Shown: positions 26,793 to 35,012 of the stretch, one piece after another
Numbering within the stretch: the first letter of the stretch is position 1
Layout: every line of letters starts with the position of its first letter
Assembly: GCA_029887795.1 (NCBI GenBank)
Contig: JARXPE010000006.1
Span: 1-57,410, forward strand
From: Thermoproteota archaeon
GTDB taxonomy: Archaea; Thermoproteota; Methanomethylicia; Methanomethylicales; Methanomethylicaceae
Direction: 5' to 3'
Length of the DNA: 57,410 nucleotides
Notes under the pieces: model-generated
Database searches by the model: none
Told to the model about the DNA's origin: nothing
Seen by the model: the letters and a program-made list of their open reading frames with translations, nothing else
Translations under genes and position numbers: made by a program

Positions 26793-27455
26793 GTGGACTC
26801 TATATCCAAGCGTTATGAGGTTGCTGGAAAGGAAGTCTTGGCTCTGGATTCTCTGACTATTGATTTTCCTGAGAAAGGGATCGTGGTTATAGCTGGTCCT
26901 TCCGGTGCTGGGAAGACCACACTGATCCGTATCATATCTGGACTTGAGAGTCCGACATCGGGCTCGGTTTTCATAGATGGTGTAGAGATCTCCCGTCTGG
27001 GTGCCTACGAGCTTGCTTGGTTTAGGAGGAAGAAAATAGGCTTCAAGCCACAGGATCCTGTATTAATACCCCAATTGACCATCTTGGAAAATGTCGCCCT
27101 GCCACTACTCTTCAATTTCGTGGAGAGGGATAAAGCAATAAAATCTGCAAAAGAACTTTTGGATGAGGTCGGTCTCTCTAATAGAATAAATCACAAACCT
27201 GGTCAACTAAGTGGTGGGGAGTATGAGCGTGTAAGTTTTGCCCAAACAATTATAGGCTCGCCGCCAATTGTTATACTGGACGAACCGACAGCACATCTTG
27301 ACTTGGAGAATTCAAAAATAATAGCCAAAATTATAAAGAAAAAGCAAAAGGAGACTCAGTCACTTTACATAGTCACCACTCTCGAGCAGTCGCTGATCGA
27401 GGACGCAGATATGATAGTCAACCTGATGAACGGACGAGTAATCAAAATTGATTGA
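26793..27455 (+). CDS. ABC transporter ATP-binding protein, LolD/MacB type
   Basis: The 220-residue ATPase has Walker A GPSGAGKTT, Q-loop GFKPQD, signature LSGGEYERV, Walker B VILDEP and an H-loop replaced by TTLEQS, so the usual switch histidine appears to be missing. The coordinates use the first standard codon (GTG), but the first beta strand of the fold (PKVFVDSI) continues upstream, and a good GGAGG sits seven bases before an in-frame ATA at 26,778. The true start may therefore be the ATA. A FtsX-like membrane protein on the other strand at 28.4-29.3 kb is the only visible permease candidate. Confidence 0.82.
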   Translation: MDSISKRYEVAGKEVLALDSLTIDFPEKGIVVIAGPSGAGKTTLIRIISGLESPTSGSVFIDGVEISRLGAYELAWFRRKKIGFKPQDPVLIPQLTILENVALPLLFNFVERDKAIKSAKELLDEVGLSNRINHKPGQLSGGEYERVSFAQTIIGSPPIVILDEPTAHLDLENSKIIAKIIKKKQKETQSLYIVTTLEQSLIEDADMIVNLMNGRVIKID

Positions 27456-27558
27456 GCTCATTAAAATCATAAAAAAGTCGACAAAGCCAAAACCAAAATT
27501 AAAACTTCGAAAACGCATAAATTTTCTTCAAATAGATATAATGTAGGGTGTTCTCCTC

Positions 27559-28296
27559 TTGGAAAACATTTTTGACAATACTGAGGAAATCCTTTCCCTT
27601 GCAAGGTCATCCGGTGCCGCCGTCGCTGGCATTGCGGATCTTTCTTTGCTTTATGATCTTCCAACATTTGGCGGCGTTCTGTTAAACGAATTCAAATATG
27701 CAATATCTGTAGTAGTCCCACTTCCCAATATAGCAGTGGAAAGAATAAGCCTTGAGGATCCTGGCATACTCTACGCCCATGCATACCATTCCGCAAACGC
27801 GTTAATCGACTCTATTACCCTAAAATTGTCTGCTAGGATCATGGAGAAGGGGTTCTCTAGTCTTGTCATTCCCGCCTCACTTAGGGTGGATCCCTCGAAA
27901 GAGTTAGGTCATGCCTCTCACAAAGCCTTTGCATGTGCTGCTGGACTTGGGTGGATCGGTCGAAACGGTCTGCTTGTGAACCCATTATATGGTCCTCGAG
28001 TACGTTTGGGAACTGTACTCACAGATATGCCCCTAAAACCTGGCAAGCCCTTGAATAACCAGTGTGGTAAATGCAGGCTATGCGTTGACTCGTGCCCCTC
28101 AGGCGCACTAAAGTATTCAGAATTTGAGTCGCACCCCCGATATCGGGAAGAGATCTTTGATCACCAGAAATGTGCAGCCAGATTGAACAAGTTCAAAGAG
28201 AAGTTCTCCCAAAAGCCCTTCCAAGCGGCATATGCCGCACCCATCTGTGGTATATGTATCAAGGTGTGTCCGATAGGAAGGCCTCGATCCAATTAA
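27559..28296 (+). CDS. QueG-like double [4Fe-4S] cluster protein
   Basis: The 245-residue protein resembles the epoxyqueuosine reductase / reductive-dehalogenase-like family. It has a central HKAFACAAGLGWIGRNGLLVNPLYGPRVRLGTVLTD-type core (about 121-157), then a ferredoxin module with C169, C172, C175, C179 and a second CGICxxxCP set (C230, C233, C237, perhaps with C205). It is about 100 residues shorter than tRNA-modifying QueG, so the family's tRNA role is doubtful. The family can bind cobalamin, and the gene lies just after a corrinoid protein; a role in reductively keeping the corrinoid active is an inference. TTG start after GGGTG. Confidence 0.75.
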   Translation: MENIFDNTEEILSLARSSGAAVAGIADLSLLYDLPTFGGVLLNEFKYAISVVVPLPNIAVERISLEDPGILYAHAYHSANALIDSITLKLSARIMEKGFSSLVIPASLRVDPSKELGHASHKAFACAAGLGWIGRNGLLVNPLYGPRVRLGTVLTDMPLKPGKPLNNQCGKCRLCVDSCPSGALKYSEFESHPRYREEIFDHQKCAARLNKFKEKFSQKPFQAAYAAPICGICIKVCPIGRPRSN

Positions 28297-28297
28297 T

Positions 28298-28319
28298 AAA
28301 TCCACTATGAAGTGGATTT
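28298..28319. terminator. Hairpin between convergent genes
   Basis: A perfect 8-bp stem (AAATCCAC with GTGGATTT) and a six-base loop begin two bases after the QueG-like stop and before the convergent FtsX-like gene. It could act as a bidirectional terminator or stabilise the 3' end. Confidence 0.5.
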
Positions 28320-28383
28320 CTTGTTGCGAACTCAAAGTAAAAAATTGAAACATAATTTTTCATTTTTTGAATGAACTCACCAA

Positions 28384-29307
28384 TCATCTGCGATATTCTG
28401 CTCCTCTGAGCTTCCCTTTGTAAACCTTATACTCTATTAGGAGTTGTCGCAAAAGGGTTTGGAAGCTCAGAGATACGGCCGATCTCTTCCTTTGTTTCCC
28501 ATCCCCGCTTTCCCAACTATCTATGACCGGGTTTCTGCCCTCTGCTATTTTTAACTTTAACCTGACTAATGGTAAGGTCTCGTCATTTTTAAGGGCTTCA
28601 TCTGGGTTTACGCCTAGTGTTGCTAGTAGGGCAAAAGTCTCCCTTCCAAAATCTCCAAGATACCTGCAAACAAGTTCTAGTTCCCCATCATATGCTGAGC
28701 AAGTCACTATTGTTATGTCTTGGCGCTCCTTTAACCTCTCTTTAATGAACTCTTTAACATCTTCCAATTCGGATGGCAATAATACTACTGGAACCTCCTT
28801 TTCTGTCAAAGGCTTAAATGCTTCTCTTCCGAGAAGGCTCACGCGCATACACCTCAAGGAGGAATACACCGGAGAGAGAATCCCCAAACCGGTTGCTATT
28901 ACAAAAGAATAAAATAACATCACATTCTTTATGGTTGATAATGGCCATACCAACGAAGCAAAAACGCCAATTAAATATCCAATAAGCGAAATGATCCACA
29001 CCCTGTATATTCCAAGTTTAAATATATCTGATGGTGAAACTCCCAGATTTATCAGAACCATAAGCTCATCCATGCTGTCGTACTCTAATGCAAACGACAT
29101 CGTTATCGCCAAAAAGAATGTTAGCAACATGATAAATGCAAGCGAAAGCCCGCTGACAGCCACTTCTACGAATATGAATGTGTAAGTTACTACTGCGACG
29201 CTTAAAACCATGCAAAGTGTTAGCGGTATCCTTTGGGTTATTTTACCAAAGGCTATTCTGAGTATCGTGGCGGACTTCGGGTCCAAAACCTCATCGATAA
29301 GGATCAT
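28384..29307 (-). CDS. FtsX-like ABC permease subunit (probable)
   Basis: The 307-residue protein has four hydrophobic helices (about 28-48, 52-75, 100-125, 128-150) and a cytosolic C-terminal domain of about 120 residues. Between helices 2 and 3 is YDSMDELMVLINLGVSPSDIFKL, which matches the coupling segment of FtsX/LolC permeases. SLRCMRVSLLGREAF after helix 4 also fits. It lacks the large extracytoplasmic domain of MacB or LolC. Its start codon directly follows the stop of the upstream membrane gene (TAGATG), so the two are translationally coupled. The ABC ATPase on the opposite strand could be its partner. Confidence 0.6.
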   Translation of the reverse strand: MILIDEVLDPKSATILRIAFGKITQRIPLTLCMVLSVAVVTYTFIFVEVAVSGLSLAFIMLLTFFLAITMSFALEYDSMDELMVLINLGVSPSDIFKLGIYRVWIISLIGYLIGVFASLVWPLSTIKNVMLFYSFVIATGLGILSPVYSSLRCMRVSLLGREAFKPLTEKEVPVVLLPSELEDVKEFIKERLKERQDITIVTCSAYDGELELVCRYLGDFGRETFALLATLGVNPDEALKNDETLPLVRLKLKIAEGRNPVIDSWESGDGKQRKRSAVSLSFQTLLRQLLIEYKVYKGKLRGAEYRR

Positions 29308-30372
29308 CTATTTTACCTCTTTCAGAAACCTCCGCATGCTGATCCATCCAATAAGTATTAAAAAAGCACTAAAGTAAAAAATTAATTGGTATGCGCCCAT
29401 CGCCCAAATTAAAACGGCGAGTAAGGGTCCAAAGATTGACAGAAAATTCGAGACCAATATAAATGACTTCTCATCAAATTTTTTTATTGTCCTGTTGGCG
29501 ACCACCAAAAAGGAGTTGCAGTAACTCAGGTCTACAATTGCCAAGAACCACAGCACTAGGAAGATAAATAAGTTATCCACAAGCCCCATAATAAGAAAAA
29601 CAAAAAATATTGACAACACGGTGATTGTTCCAATGCTTCTGTATATCACGCTCTGCTTGCGTAACCTCCACCCGATTAATTGAATTGCTATAAGAGATGA
29701 CGCGATTATCGCCCCTACTTGAACCACATCAGCTTCCAAGGCAGTTACAGCTATTATTGGTATCAAAACCGTTCCCATGGTGCCTCCAAGACTGATTCCA
29801 AGTGCCAGCAACCATCCATCCAAGGAGAGAGATAATTTGCTCCCCTCCGCCATTTTTGGTTTAGGGACAATTATCTTCAAGGAGAACAACAATAAAATAG
29901 AAGATATAAATGCCAACATACCGGACACGACAAGTACAGAATCCGCGCCATAAAATTCCATCAAAATGGTTCCAAAAAGAGGAAATGCCGATAGAACAGA
30001 TGCTGTCAGGCAATTCATTACCTTGGAGGATGGCAGTGAGAGGAGCCCTCCTGTGGTCGCCCCTACCAGTAGCGAAAAAATTGGCGCCAAGTAGCCATAG
30101 CCATAGGCTCCGAAGAGCAACGTAGTAATCACATGGGCTGCCATGAAAGTGCCTGCTGTTCTTGATATTGTTGCCTTTGACCAAAGACCATATTGCGTCC
30201 CAAGCGTAAACCCCAAATAATACGATGTTAGGGCAAAGGCCACTATGAGCAAGTCCTGATTCTTGAACCACGTGATCAATGGTATTAAATAGTGGACAAT
30301 TATGGCTGACGGAAATGCCATGGCTATAGTTATCTTAAACAATGAAAAATAGTCTATAATAATCCTCCCCAA
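29308..30372 (-). CDS. Polytopic membrane protein, MFS-like
   Basis: The 354-residue protein has about 11 hydrophobic helices arranged as two halves around a basic central loop (KIIVPKPKMAEGSKLSLS). This resembles a major facilitator superfamily transporter. The canonical motif A (GxxxDRxGRR) is not evident; the corresponding loop reads YGLWSKATISRT. It heads a two-gene unit with the FtsX-like protein and diverges from the small winged-helix gene. Substrate unknown. Confidence 0.6.
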   Translation of the reverse strand: MGRIIIDYFSLFKITIAMAFPSAIIVHYLIPLITWFKNQDLLIVAFALTSYYLGFTLGTQYGLWSKATISRTAGTFMAAHVITTLLFGAYGYGYLAPIFSLLVGATTGGLLSLPSSKVMNCLTASVLSAFPLFGTILMEFYGADSVLVVSGMLAFISSILLLFSLKIIVPKPKMAEGSKLSLSLDGWLLALGISLGGTMGTVLIPIIAVTALEADVVQVGAIIASSLIAIQLIGWRLRKQSVIYRSIGTITVLSIFFVFLIMGLVDNLFIFLVLWFLAIVDLSYCNSFLVVANRTIKKFDEKSFILVSNFLSIFGPLLAVLIWAMGAYQLIFYFSAFLILIGWISMRRFLKEVK

Positions 30373-30424
30373 ACTAAAAATTTTTTATATTCTCTGCCAA
30401 TATATAGTTATTCGGGTTTTCATA

Positions 30425-30751
30425 ATGGAGAAGAAAAAATTTACAGTTATGCAAGAACTAATAATTGAAGGAATACTGAAAAAAGTTGGGGATGAGAGCA
30501 AGATAGAAACCGTTGAGATTGGAAGCGGCGACGTTCTTGGATACGTCTCCAGCGAAATGACGAAGAGGAAGGACAGTGGCATAAAGGGTACTGCTGCAGG
30601 CACGAAGGGATGGGCTGACATGTTCAGGTTGGCAGTCAAGGATCTAGTAGCGATGGGTTATTTGAGGGAGAAGAAGGGTCTAATAACATCAAAACTAACG
30701 CTGACTAAGGCTGGATTGGAGGCCTACAAGGAGTACAAGAAACAAACATAA
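30425..30751 (+). CDS. Small winged-helix-like protein
   Basis: The 108-residue, basic, soluble protein begins MEKKKFTVMQELIIEGILKKVGD and ends DLVAMGYLREKKGLITSKLTLTKAGLEAYKEYKK, a helix-turn-wing pattern seen in PadR/MarR-like and other archaeal winged-helix proteins. The middle holds a lysine- and glycine-rich loop (KRKDSGIKGTAAGTKG). It may be a DNA-binding regulator. The next gene, eight bases on, is a membrane protease. Confidence 0.55.
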   Translation: MEKKKFTVMQELIIEGILKKVGDESKIETVEIGSGDVLGYVSSEMTKRKDSGIKGTAAGTKGWADMFRLAVKDLVAMGYLREKKGLITSKLTLTKAGLEAYKEYKKQT

Positions 30752-30758
30752 TCGGAAA

Positions 30759-31397
30759 GTGAGCGTTCTGTTCGCAGAGGCAATAGTGAAAATCTGCAGA
30801 TCAAACAAAAAAACCTTCAAGAGCTACGAGCTTGTTGTCAGTGGTCTAGGCGTATTATCGGTTCCATTTGTTCTGGCATGCATAACTCTGTTCTTTGCCT
30901 TTGGATCTCTTCCATTTTTACTCATACCTTCTCTGAATGATCCATCAGCCTTCATATTTTTAATCGCTTCTATTATTTTAGGTCTTACTTTGCATGAGTT
31001 TTCTCACATAGTGGTTCTTGCAAACTGGGGAGTAAAGGATATCTCAATTGGAATTTCAATATCGGGTATTTGGGGCGGATTCGTTAGGGCTGACATAAAT
31101 AAGGAAACCTATTCCAAGATCCAATTGCCATTTTATTCAAGCGGTCTGGGATCCAATTTATTGCTATTTTTACTTTTTCTTCCGTTCGTTAATTTCAGCC
31201 CATATTTGCATATCATATCAATAGCCAACTTTTGGCTTTTGATTATTAATGCGATTCCTGCTCCTCTGCTGGACGGCGGTAAAATCTTTGAGGCAACATT
31301 TAGGTACATGAATTTAGAAAAGTACATGGAAGCGATCTCCATAGGGATTTTGCTGCTCTGGTTTATAATTATAATTTTAAGGTTTTTAATTTCATGA
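30759..31397 (+). CDS. Site-2 protease-like membrane metalloprotease (M50)
   Basis: The 212-residue membrane protein carries the zinc motif HEFSH (H79, E80, H83) in a hydrophobic helix and the third-ligand motif NAIPAPLLDGG (D172) in a later helix, as in M50 intramembrane proteases. No PDZ or CBS domain is present. It has about five or six helices and ends in a hydrophobic segment. The GTG start lies eight bases after the winged-helix gene, so regulated cleavage affecting a transcription factor is an attractive but unproven idea. Confidence 0.8.
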   Translation: MSVLFAEAIVKICRSNKKTFKSYELVVSGLGVLSVPFVLACITLFFAFGSLPFLLIPSLNDPSAFIFLIASIILGLTLHEFSHIVVLANWGVKDISIGISISGIWGGFVRADINKETYSKIQLPFYSSGLGSNLLLFLLFLPFVNFSPYLHIISIANFWLLIINAIPAPLLDGGKIFEATFRYMNLEKYMEAISIGILLLWFIIIILRFLIS

Positions 31398-31540
31398 TTT
31401 TTATTAAGCGTTTTGCTAAGAATAAAATAATATCTTATATCACAATTATATATTCCGTTTATATTGACACTCAAAACATAAACTTTTTCAAAAATATTAT
31501 ATAGTGTAACATAAATATTGTTAATACTGGAGTAAAACAG
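31398..31540. promoter_or_regulatory. AT-rich intergenic region upstream of cstA
   Basis: This strongly AT-rich stretch includes aaatattatatag near 31,493-31,505, a plausible TATA region about 50-60 bases before the cstA ATG. No hairpin or repeat was seen. Confidence 0.3.
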
Positions 31541-31552
31541 GTGAAAGATCCT

Positions 31553-33229
31553 ATGGAAATGACTACCGCCTACTTAGTGATTATAGCCATCGCATTCTAC
31601 CTTTTCGGCATCTTTGTTGTCTCTAAGCGTCTTGAGAAGGCATACTTCACTCCAGATCCCAATAGAAAGACTCCTGCATGCGCCTTTAGGGACGACTTCG
31701 ACTTTTATCCCGCAAATCCGATCTCTCTGTTTGGTGATCATTGGGCGGCGACGGCGGGAGGCGCGCCGCTGTCTGGGGGTGTGGCTATTGCCCAGTGGGG
31801 TTGGGCATCGGGCATTTTGTATGTATTGCCAGTCAACATATTCTTGGGCTCGGTCCATGACTACGCCACAGGTTTCGTGATGATGCGTGAGCGTGGACAG
31901 ACCGCCAGCGAAGTTTCCTACAGATGGATAACTCCCCTTTCGGGAATCTTATTCACCTTCATTGGGTATATAGCTATAGTCAGCTTCTGCGCAGCCTTTG
32001 TCAGGCTGGTTGTAGCTGGGACCACCTCTACACCGGCCCTCTTCGTCCCAGTCCTTTTACTCGCTGTGATAGGCCCGCCCTTCGGGTACCTCCTTTACAG
32101 GAAGGGTTGGCCGATTTGGCTGGTGGGCGTTATCCAGTACATTATATTCCTAGTCGCGATTTATGTGGGTCTTATGTATCCTTATAAGATGTCCGCTGAG
32201 GCATGGTATGTATTCCTTGCAATTGTTGGAATATTGGCGGCATGTCTGCCCAACTGGCTGTATTCTGAACCTTCAAACTTCATGATGTTCTTATACATGG
32301 CTACAGGGGTCGTCCTTCTGTTCCTCGGAGCGCTTGTTGGCAACTTCCCAATAACAGACTATCCTGCGCTACTCTTCTACGATAAGGCGCTCACACCTAG
32401 CGGATGGTTCTACCCTGGAATCACAATGATGGTGTCCTGCGGCGCTCTGACTGGCATGCACGTGTTCTGGATAGGTGCCTACACTTGCAAGCGCTTCCCT
32501 GAGGAGAGGTGGGTTAGAATTATTGGATACGGTGGAGAAGTCCTGGAGAGCGTGGGTCTCTGGACAGCGTTCCTAGCTATGCTTGTATTACCAGTCAGCA
32601 CTTACATCCCTGCATTGAAGGCAGGCTGGACTGCCGCATTTGGCATCGGATTCGCCAAGATCGTCGGCGCCATAATGCCTTTTGTAGATCCTACACTACT
32701 CAAAGTATTTGGCATGTGGATCGTAATGGTCTTCATAATGAGCACGTTCTACTCAGGTTTCAGAAACATGCGCGTCTTGGGGATTGAGTTTGTTCAGCTA
32801 GTCACAAAAAGAAAGATAACTAAGTACGTCTCTGCCTCCAGGTGGATTGCTGCAATAATTACCGCGATTCTAGTCATAGGTTTAGCTCTTAGCGGAGCCT
32901 ACCTGCAGATCTGGGCACTCTTCCCTATACTGTCAACATCATTGGCAGTCTTCTCCTTCATAATAGTTGGGGAATGGTGCAAACTGCATGACAAGAACCC
33001 GATATACTGGAGGATCGCAATGCTGGTCACACTCCTCGGGATATCGCTCCCTGCATCAATCTACGGCGCATGGTGGAACTACAGCGCTGGGGCAGTCGTT
33101 CCTGGAACTGTTTCGCTAATTGCTGCAATTGTGACCTTAATATATGTATTTGAGTGGGCAAGGCGAAGATGGAGGCGCGGCTACACACCTGAAGAGAAGG
33201 AGAAGTTCCTCAAGTTCGAGGAATTCTAA
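31553..33229 (+). CDS. cstA: CstA-family transporter (carbon starvation protein A)
   Basis: The 558-residue membrane protein has about 14-16 hydrophobic helices. RLEKAYFTPDPNRKTPACAFRDDFDFYPANPISLFGDHWAA and SVHDYATGFVMMRERGQT match the CstA family. Family members take up peptides or pyruvate in bacteria. In this archaeon the substrate is unknown; its position between two corrinoid methyltransferase genes makes a methylated or acid substrate conceivable. The ATG at 31,553 follows AGGTGA with suitable spacing; a GTG at 31,541 overlaps that site. Confidence 0.88.
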   Translation: MEMTTAYLVIIAIAFYLFGIFVVSKRLEKAYFTPDPNRKTPACAFRDDFDFYPANPISLFGDHWAATAGGAPLSGGVAIAQWGWASGILYVLPVNIFLGSVHDYATGFVMMRERGQTASEVSYRWITPLSGILFTFIGYIAIVSFCAAFVRLVVAGTTSTPALFVPVLLLAVIGPPFGYLLYRKGWPIWLVGVIQYIIFLVAIYVGLMYPYKMSAEAWYVFLAIVGILAACLPNWLYSEPSNFMMFLYMATGVVLLFLGALVGNFPITDYPALLFYDKALTPSGWFYPGITMMVSCGALTGMHVFWIGAYTCKRFPEERWVRIIGYGGEVLESVGLWTAFLAMLVLPVSTYIPALKAGWTAAFGIGFAKIVGAIMPFVDPTLLKVFGMWIVMVFIMSTFYSGFRNMRVLGIEFVQLVTKRKITKYVSASRWIAAIITAILVIGLALSGAYLQIWALFPILSTSLAVFSFIIVGEWCKLHDKNPIYWRIAMLVTLLGISLPASIYGAWWNYSAGAVVPGTVSLIAAIVTLIYVFEWARRRWRRGYTPEEKEKFLKFEEF

Positions 33230-33237
33230 AATACTCC

Positions 33238-33248
33238 TTTTTCTTTTT
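33238..33248 (+). terminator. T-rich tract after cstA
   Basis: Two runs of five T separated by one C follow the cstA stop by about ten bases, just before the ribosome binding site of the next gene. Partial readthrough is likely. Confidence 0.35.
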
Positions 33249-33263
33249 CCCTTGGTGATGAGT

Positions 33264-34256
33264 ATGACCCCCAAAGAAAGGACCTTCAGGATCTTAAACC
33301 ACGAAATTGTTGACCGCCCTTCAGTTCTTTCGGCGACCCAGACTGGAACCTGTGAACTTATGGAGGCATCTGGGGCTTATTGGCCAGATGCGAGCTTTGA
33401 CGCGGATCTCATGGCAAAATTGGCTTCTGCTGCCCATACCATAGCGGGTTTGGAGGGTGTTAGGATCCCGTTTTGCCTCACAGTTTTGGCCGAATCAATG
33501 GGGTGCATAATAGATCGGGGTAGGAGCGATCGCCAGCCAGCGGTAGCAAAGACACTCTACGATCAGGGCAAATCCCCAAACACGGAAAAGATATTGGAAA
33601 GTGCCAGGGTACAAACAATATTTGATGCCATACATAAAATCAAAGATATGAAGTTTGACGTGCCGCTTATCGTGGGTTTTGAAGGGCCCACAACATTGGC
33701 CGGTCACCTTCTGGGTGTCGAACGCCTCTGTTTGATGATGATAAAAAAACCGGATGAGGTTATGAAATACATAGAAGCCGCAGAGGAGGCCTGCGTCATC
33801 TATGCGAAGGCTTTGATAAGGGAAGGCGCAGATATAATTGCTCCAGCCGATCCCACAGCATCGCCATCGGTTTTGAGCCCTAGGATGTTCGAAAAGTTCT
33901 CCAAAAAGCCCTTGATGAGTGTTGCAAGTGTAGCAAAGATGTCCATCCTCCATATCTGCGGAAATGCGACGCCCATCCTGAACCACATGGCTGATTGCGG
34001 TTTCTCTGCCTTGAGCATAGAGGAGAAAGTCGACTTAACCACTGCAAAATCTCTCTTAAAAGAGCGGAGGGTCGCAATAGTCGGGAACGTGCCTTCTGCA
34101 GGGGTGCTTCTCACCGGGTCTGAGGAAGAAGTATTCAGGGTCTCAAAGCAGGCGATAGCTTCAGGGGTTGATATCTTGGCACCAAGTTGTGGGATAGCCC
34201 CGCGCACCCCCACTAGGAATCTAAGGGCTATGGTCAGGGCTGCCCTTTCTCCTTAG
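33264..34256 (+). CDS. MtaA/MtbA-like methylcobamide:thiol (CoM) methyltransferase
   Basis: The 330-residue UroD-fold protein has hallmarks of methylcobamide:coenzyme M methyltransferases: MTPKERTFRILNHE, ATQTGTCELMEASGAYWP, LAESMGC, and GPTTLAGHLLGVERL. The zinc ligands are H230 and C232 (LHICGN) and C309 (LAPSCGIAP). It would take the methyl group from the corrinoid protein and pass it to a thiol, CoM in methanogens. The ATG at 33,264 lies four bases after GGTGAT; an ATG at 33,258 overlaps it. The 3' end overlaps the convergent DUF169 gene by 23 bases. Confidence 0.85.
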   Translation: MTPKERTFRILNHEIVDRPSVLSATQTGTCELMEASGAYWPDASFDADLMAKLASAAHTIAGLEGVRIPFCLTVLAESMGCIIDRGRSDRQPAVAKTLYDQGKSPNTEKILESARVQTIFDAIHKIKDMKFDVPLIVGFEGPTTLAGHLLGVERLCLMMIKKPDEVMKYIEAAEEACVIYAKALIREGADIIAPADPTASPSVLSPRMFEKFSKKPLMSVASVAKMSILHICGNATPILNHMADCGFSALSIEEKVDLTTAKSLLKERRVAIVGNVPSAGVLLTGSEEEVFRVSKQAIASGVDILAPSCGIAPRTPTRNLRAMVRAALSP

Positions 34257-35010
34257 GCTTGACTTTCAACACTTCAGGCATTTCCAACTCGGCAATGGTA
34301 GCAGCTATTGGAATGGGATATCTAATGCCTGCGTTGTGCGTCTTCTCCAGCCCCTCAACAACTTTTTCTAAATATCTGAAAGGTATGACCATGGCTATTT
34401 CGTCGTCCGAAGTGTGGCCAAACCTTCTCTCGCCGTAGCAGGCGACAACCAACTGCGGCTTTTGAGTGTTGTACGCCTCGGCAATACCGTCGCCACAAAT
34501 CCCTATGTCGCCTATGGCGCCAAATGTGAGCCTTTCGCCTGTCGCATAGACCGCTCCATTTATCACTCTCATCATTTGAGCCCCGTTGCCGTATATGATC
34601 ACCAAGTCAGGCTCGATCTCTAGGCTTTCTAAAGGACCAACCACAAACCCTTCGTTCCTCTCTTTAATCTTGGGAACCGAGTCTGCAAACTTTTTTGCCA
34701 CACTTTTATCCGTTACATATCCAAGTTTTGCGAAAATCTCTCCACTTCGGAAGCTCTCATCAATTTCTCTTAACCCAAGAACCGAAGAACCGAGCACACA
34801 ATCGGCGTCTTCTGGGAATACCGTCCAAGTCCACCCATAGAGCCTCGCGGTATTTATGATCTGGCATATGGTGAGCCTCTTCCTTGGCCTCCTTAAGTTT
34901 TTTAACATACCCTCTGCCTCTGCTCTACTCTTGAAGAACCTTATCCCCACGACCCTGGACTTGGGTTTGATATACCTGTAGATCTTGTCTGCCGCCTCTT
35001 TCATCTCCAT
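34234..35010 (-). CDS. DUF169 family protein
   Basis: The 258-residue soluble protein matches the DUF169 pattern: VGIRFFKS, RRPRKRLTICQIINTARLYGWTW, DADCVLGSSVLGL, and AIGDIGICGDGIAEAYNTQKPQLVVACYGERRFG. Conserved cysteines fall in TICQ, DADCVLG, GICGDG and VACYG. The biochemical function of the family is unknown to me; members often sit near corrinoid methyltransferases, as here. Start ATG at 35,010 with GGAGGGG inside the end of ahcY; the ahcY stop lies two bases upstream. Confidence 0.8.
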   Translation of the reverse strand: MEMKEAADKIYRYIKPKSRVVGIRFFKSRAEAEGMLKNLRRPRKRLTICQIINTARLYGWTWTVFPEDADCVLGSSVLGLREIDESFRSGEIFAKLGYVTDKSVAKKFADSVPKIKERNEGFVVGPLESLEIEPDLVIIYGNGAQMMRVINGAVYATGERLTFGAIGDIGICGDGIAEAYNTQKPQLVVACYGERRFGHTSDDEIAMVIPFRYLEKVVEGLEKTHNAGIRYPIPIAATIAELEMPEVLKVKPKEKGQP

Positions 35011-35012
35011 CT

